Shown: positions 59,985 to 64,000 of the stretch, one piece after another
Layout of the letters: every line of letters starts with the position of its first letter
Numbering within the stretch: position 1 is the first letter of the stretch
Assembly (NCBI RefSeq): GCF_051195215.1
Contig: NZ_JBNAZM010000003.1
Location: 124,001-188,000 of the forward strand
DNA length: 64,000 bases
Source of the DNA: Arhodomonas sp051195215
GTDB lineage: Bacteria; Pseudomonadota; Gammaproteobacteria; Nitrococcales; Nitrococcaceae
Direction: 5' to 3'
Program-made: the position numbers and the translations under genes
The notes under the pieces: model-generated
Seen by the model: the letters and a program-made list of their open reading frames with translations, nothing else
What the model was told of the DNA's origin: nothing
Database searches by the model: none

Positions 59985-62615
59985 TCACAGCCGATGCACC
60001 GGAGCCCCCAGAGACAGATAATCCCGGGGGCGACAGGTAAGCACGAGTACCTGATGGCGGCGCGCTGCACGGGCAAGCGCCGTCTTCATGGCATCGAAGC
60101 GCGCCTCGTCGGCGAAGGTGAGCGCGTCATCGAGCACCACCGGCACCGCTTCACCCCGCTCGGCAAGCAGATCCGCGAAGGCCAGGCGCACCAGCGTGGC
60201 AATCTGCTCGCGAGTCCCCAGACTCAACCGCTCGAACGGCTCGTCGACACCGTGGCGGCGCACGCCGGTGACCGCGAGCTCGTCATCGAAAAGCAGCTCG
60301 GCCTCGGGCATCAGCAGGCGCAGATACGGCCGCAGCCGCTCGGTGACCGGCGCAAGGAAGGTACGGCGCGCTTCGCCGGCGGCACGTTCCAGCACATCGG
60401 CGGCGAGCTTGACCGCACCGGCCTCTCGCTCGAGGCGCCGGTGCTCGTCCTCGGCAGCGGCGAGGTCGCTATCGAGCCCGACGCGCCGCTCCCCGAGCCC
60501 CTGGTGTCCCAACGCCTCGAGGCGGGCACGCAGGTCGGCGACCTGACGGGCGACGCTCGCCCGCTGCTCGCTGTGCTGCGCCGTTGCCGCACGGGCGGTT
60601 TCGAGCTGAACGTCCACCGTCTCCGGGTCGGCCTCGGCGAGCGCCGATTCCGCCTCTGCCAGGCGTTGCGCCGCGCTCTGCTCGGCCCGCCTCGCCTCGG
60701 CGAGGCGAGCGTAAAGGGTATCGTCGTCGCACTCCGCCCGCGCGCTCGCCAGCGCGCCATCGATCTGGCGTACTCGGGCCGCCTCCGCCTCACAGCGTGC
60801 TGCTTCGGCGGCGCGCGTTTCGCGCTGGGCGGCGGCACTGCGTGTGGCCCGTTCCAGGCGATCGCGGGCACGCTGCACGTCAGCCGCGGCCTGTTGCTGC
60901 GCCTGGCGTGCCTCTGCCACATCGGCGTCGGGATCGTCGACTTCATCACCGCCGACGGCCTCGGCGAGCACGGCGAGCTCCCGTTCCGCCTCCGCGATCG
61001 TGCGTTCCAGTGCGTCCAGTCCGTCGGGCGCATGAGCGGCGAGCACCCGCTCGTGGGCATCGGCGTCGGCCAGGCATCTGTCGCGACGGCGCAGGGCGGC
61101 TTCGGCGTCGGCGAGCGTGGCCACGCCATGGGGCTCGGCGATTTCCCCGAACTCGCGCTGCGCCGCCTCCAGCTCGGCACGCGCCGAAGCCAGATCGCTG
61201 CCGCCGGGGCGGATGTGAATCTCACCCACGCCCTCCAGGGACAGCCGGGCCTCACCCGTGACGCGATACTCGTCCTCGGCGACGCGGCTGACCGCGCCGG
61301 CGGTGGCGACGGGCACCGAGAGCCGGGTGTGCACGGCGGTGCCACCCGCCTCGAGCCGTGCGGCGGCCTGGGCATGACGGTCGGCGGCGGCCCGCAGGCG
61401 CTCAAGAATCCCGGCGGTGATCGTCACCGCGTCCGCGGCCTCGCGCGCCTGCCGGGCCGCCCGGGCCTCGGTTCGGGCACGATTGCCCACCTCGCGGAGC
61501 CGGGCCAGCTCGGTCGCCTGCCCGCGATGCGCCCGCCGCGCCTCGCTACGCCGAAGCCGGTCACCGGCCTCGCGCTCGGCGGTGAGCGCCTCGTCCAGTG
61601 CCTGACGGGCAGCGGTCTCTTCGGCCTCCGCGGTGACAAGTCCGGCTTCCACGTCACGTTGTCCCGCCTGACGACGCTCCAGGGTTTCACGGGCATCGGC
61701 AAGCTCGCGCGCCAGACGCTGACGTTCCCGCCACAGGCCCTCCAGACGCTCCGCCTCGGCGGCGGCGACGCGGTGCTCGCCAGCGACGCGCTCACATTCG
61801 GCGCGGCGGTCGGCGAGCTGTTGAGCCCGGGATTCCGCGGCCTGGAGGCGTGCCTGCAACTCCTCCGCCACGGCCGGATCATCGAGCTCGGCAAGCTCGC
61901 GCTGACGACGCTCGAGCTCCGCGACGTCACGCTCGAAGCCGGCGAGCATGTCGTCCACCTCGGCGAGCTCGTCGCGCAGCGCCTCCACCTTTTCACCAGC
62001 TTCACGCAGGGCCTTGCCGGGACGGCCGGTGGCGGTCCAGTGCTCGGCGCGCGCGGCCCGGAAACGCTCCAGCAGGCGCTGCCCCACGGCGCCGCCGAGC
62101 ACGTTACCCACCTCGGCTTGGAGAACGGCACCGAGGGCATTCCGGGCGGTCTCGGCGGGGGAAACCGGATCGAAGGCCGTCCCCTGCGCCACCCACAGCA
62201 GGCCCCACACGCCCTGATATCGATCGTCAGTAGCACCCTTGCGCGGTCGTTGAAAGCCGAGCAGTGCCTGCAGGGCGTCCTCGGCGGCATCGTCGCTCGC
62301 CACGCCCCGGGGCCCTTCCAGCCGTGCGCCGGGACGCTGGCAGAAACGCTTCCACAGCCTGTAGCCGTTGCCGTCGGCGCGGAAATCGAGGGTCACCTCC
62401 GGTCCGACCTTGTGGCCGTAGGGTTGCAATGCCGCTGCCGCTTTGCCCGTGAGCGAATGGCGGTCGAAGAGCGCCGCGCGCAGCGCATCGAGCACCGTGG
62501 TCTTGCCCGCCTCGTTGTCTCCGGCAAGCAGGTTGAGCCCCGGTGCCAGCGGCCCGATTTCCACCGGCTGCGTGAGTGCGCGGAAATTCTCGATGCGCAG
62601 TCGCTCGATCTGCAC
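59985..62615 (-). CDS. SMC/SbcC-like AAA ATPase (YhaN type)
   Basis: 876 residues. N-terminal Walker A GLNLLAGDNEAGKTTVLDAL (about 29-48) precedes a long Ala/Glu/Arg coiled coil. The middle has a non-coil insert (VTGEARLSLEGVGEIHIRPG), and the C-terminal half has the signature FERLSLGTREQIATLVRLAF and Walker B VPVVLDDALTFAD. This is the YhaN/SbcC plan: a head made of both ends, with arms bending back. Pairs with the phosphoesterase upstream for DNA-end or nuclease work. Its start is 277 bases from that gene. Confidence 0.88.
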   Translation of the reverse strand: MQIERLRIENFRALTQPVEIGPLAPGLNLLAGDNEAGKTTVLDALRAALFDRHSLTGKAAAALQPYGHKVGPEVTLDFRADGNGYRLWKRFCQRPGARLEGPRGVASDDAAEDALQALLGFQRPRKGATDDRYQGVWGLLWVAQGTAFDPVSPAETARNALGAVLQAEVGNVLGGAVGQRLLERFRAARAEHWTATGRPGKALREAGEKVEALRDELAEVDDMLAGFERDVAELERRQRELAELDDPAVAEELQARLQAAESRAQQLADRRAECERVAGEHRVAAAEAERLEGLWRERQRLARELADARETLERRQAGQRDVEAGLVTAEAEETAARQALDEALTAEREAGDRLRRSEARRAHRGQATELARLREVGNRARTEARAARQAREAADAVTITAGILERLRAAADRHAQAAARLEAGGTAVHTRLSVPVATAGAVSRVAEDEYRVTGEARLSLEGVGEIHIRPGGSDLASARAELEAAQREFGEIAEPHGVATLADAEAALRRRDRCLADADAHERVLAAHAPDGLDALERTIAEAERELAVLAEAVGGDEVDDPDADVAEARQAQQQAAADVQRARDRLERATRSAAAQRETRAAEAARCEAEAARVRQIDGALASARAECDDDTLYARLAEARRAEQSAAQRLAEAESALAEADPETVDVQLETARAATAQHSEQRASVARQVADLRARLEALGHQGLGERRVGLDSDLAAAEDEHRRLEREAGAVKLAADVLERAAGEARRTFLAPVTERLRPYLRLLMPEAELLFDDELAVTGVRRHGVDEPFERLSLGTREQIATLVRLAFADLLAERGEAVPVVLDDALTFADEARFDAMKTALARAARRHQVLVLTCRPRDYLSLGAPVHRL

Positions 62616-62855
62616 GTCAGGGCCTGCTCACACGATCCGTGTGCGTCGAACCGGCCACATATTCGAGCGCCCCGGCGCACCACGCGAGCAGCGTAGCGGC
62701 ACTACGCGGGCGAGTGCCGACACCGGAATTCGCGAAAACGGGGCCGGCCCTTCGGCTTGAACCTGACATCGGCCAACGCCTGTTCATTCGTCGCTCATCG
62801 CGATTCAATCCGCATCTCCCTCACTGCTCATCTCACCGCATGTCAGGCTCGATGG

Positions 62856-62880
62856 GGCGTTCGGACATTCAACGAACGCC
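62856..62880. repeat. 8-bp inverted repeat between the ATPase and phosphoesterase genes
   Basis: GGCGTTCG, a 9-base loop and CGAACGCC, 12 bases after the phosphoesterase stop. AACGCCTGTTC also recurs about 100 bases to the left. No T tract; possible weak terminator. Confidence 0.35.
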
Positions 62881-62892
62881 TGTTCCCGGACA

Positions 62893-64000
62893 CTAACCCT
62901 CACGCAGCTGCTGGTAGGCGGCATAGAGGCGCTGGATCGCGTCAGCCGCGTGGGGTTCGCCCGCCCGCTGGCGCTCGCGCAACTCGGCGAGCGCGTCCGC
63001 CACGAAGCCGCTACCTTCGAAGGCGGCGAGATCAGCGTCGGAAGCCTGGGGATGCAGCCCGGCATCGTCGACCTCCAGGTAATGAAGGCGCGCCTGCCAG
63101 CGGGCGAGGACTTCATCGAGCGCCGCACGCGCGGCGAGGTCCACGCTGCCATCGATGGTCAGCCGCAGCAGCGCTCGCGACGGATCGTCCGTCAGCGCCG
63201 AGAGGCGGGCGTCGAGGCCGTCCACGTCCGCAGCACCGCCGATGCTCATGTGCCGCTGATACCATCGATAGTGCGTGGTCTCCAGGGGCGTGACCGTGGG
63301 TGATACACCTGGTTCCGGCACATCCACCAGAAGCACGTGCCCGGGATCGCGGCTGCGGAAGCCATCGGTCTCGGGGGTACCCGCGTACCAGGTGCGCGGG
63401 GCGATCTCCAGGGTCCCGTGCCAGTCGCCGAGGGCGAGGTAATCGAGGCGGGCCCGCTCGCTGCGGTCGTCGGCGATCGGGTTGTGGGCGGCCGCCCCCT
63501 CGGGCAGGCGGTTGGTGACGCTGCCGTGGGCGAGACCGATGCGCACGGCTCCCGGCGGCGTCGACGCGGCATCGAACCATTCCGTGAGATCCTCGGGCTC
63601 GTGCCGTCGGGTCAACGGCGCCGGCAGCACGGCGAGGCGATCACCGGCGAATAGCAGCGGCTCCGGATGCAACGCGGGATGAACGTTGGCGGGCAGCACG
63701 CCGAGACGCGCCATCCGCGTCCAGACACTCTCAGCCAGGGCGGCATCGTGATTGCCCGGCAGCAACACCCACGCCCCGGTGAAACCGGCCATGGCCTCCA
63801 GCGTCCGCCGTAGTGCCGCATCCGGCAGGGTCTGGCTGTCGAAGACGTCGCCGGCGACCAGCACGACATCGACCGCATGCTCGGTGGCGAGCTCGGCGAC
63901 ACGGCGCACGGTGGTATAGCGCTGCTCGCGCAGCAACGCACCGGCATCGCCGCTTATACGGCCGAAGCCCTTGCCGATCTGCCAGTCCGCAGTGTGGAGT
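62893..64000 (-). CDS. SbcD/YhaO-like metallophosphoesterase, 5' end outside the window
   Basis: About 369 codons are visible, running off the right edge. The first visible part LHTADWQIGKGFGRISG holds the first metal ligands (H, D), followed by VVLVAGDVFDSQTLPDAALR, VLLPGNHDAALAES, IGLAHGS and YLALGDWHG, the calcineurin-like exonuclease motifs. It is the nuclease partner of the adjacent YhaN-like ATPase. Methionine-like starts further in are not the true start, because the metal motif precedes them. Confidence 0.88.
   Translation of the reverse strand, partial: LHTADWQIGKGFGRISGDAGALLREQRYTTVRRVAELATEHAVDVVLVAGDVFDSQTLPDAALRRTLEAMAGFTGAWVLLPGNHDAALAESVWTRMARLGVLPANVHPALHPEPLLFAGDRLAVLPAPLTRRHEPEDLTEWFDAASTPPGAVRIGLAHGSVTNRLPEGAAAHNPIADDRSERARLDYLALGDWHGTLEIAPRTWYAGTPETDGFRSRDPGHVLLVDVPEPGVSPTVTPLETTHYRWYQRHMSIGGAADVDGLDARLSALTDDPSRALLRLTIDGSVDLAARAALDEVLARWQARLHYLEVDDAGLHPQASDADLAAFEGSGFVADALAELRERQRAGEPHAADAIQRLYAAYQQLREG

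Overview
The window is GC-rich, tightly coded chromosomal DNA from a Gammaproteobacterium. The neighbourhood cutA-dsbD-tlpA-aroQ-accB-accC, a speA-type arginine decarboxylase, Cca, AmpG and a tRNA-Ile2(CAT) of the E. coli ileX type all fit. The gene content resembles the halophilic/Ectothiorhodospiraceae-like Gammaproteobacteria, but the genus is inference.

Left part (1-22.7 kb): housekeeping core. It holds the first 38 codons of a glycosyltransferase, a 3-hydroxyisobutyrate-dehydrogenase-like gene, speA, cca, an NDUFA9-like NAD(P) protein, a TauE permease, accBC/aroQ, the thiol-redox genes tlpA and dsbD, cutA, groESL behind a CIRCE element, endonuclease V, a membrane-anchored response regulator, ampG, a peroxiredoxin/thioredoxin-reductase/glutaredoxin-like cluster and exodeoxyribonuclease III.

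Middle part (22.7-37.2 kb): an integrated filamentous phage (inovirus). It sits between an intact tRNA-Ile2 and a perfect 45-bp copy of its 3' end. It carries a tyrosine integrase, a gene II/X-type replication protein, a hairpin-rich intergenic region, Zot (assembly ATPase), a DUF2523-type protein, an acidic-linker adsorption protein, a 24-codon membrane peptide, a major coat protein, an ssDNA-binding protein and a divergent LexA/CI-type repressor with visible operators. Behind the repressor is an AT-richer cargo: a secreted TolA-C-like protein, an unknown cytoplasmic protein, a DUF2726 protein and a HigBA-type toxin-antitoxin pair.

37.2-45.6 kb: a graveyard next to the prophage. It holds a Fic gene, an antitoxin with a broken ParE toxin, a relic integrase whose catalytic Tyr is His, a chimeric HigB/phage-regulator scar, a DUF433/DUF5615 pair, a second inovirus-type control module with palindromic operators, a HAD hydrolase, a frameshifted acyltransferase, a divergent CsrA paralogue and a frameshifted LamG lipoprotein. 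At least two further filamentous-phage insertions appear to have decayed here.

Right part (45.6-64 kb): a chemoreceptor; a sigma54-type promoter followed by a four-gene sulfotransfer/envelope cluster (arylsulfotransferase-like, two membrane proteins, PAPS-type sulfotransferase); Cu/Zn SOD; a possible outer-membrane barrel; a secreted Ig/FN3-like protein; an UPF0016 cation exporter behind a yybP-ykoY manganese riboswitch; a second chemoreceptor; an EAL-CBS-GGDEF protein with an N-terminal frameshift; and a YhaN/YhaO-like (SbcCD-like) ATPase/phosphoesterase pair running off the window. Two copies of an inverted-repeat element (182 and 267 bp) lie in this part.
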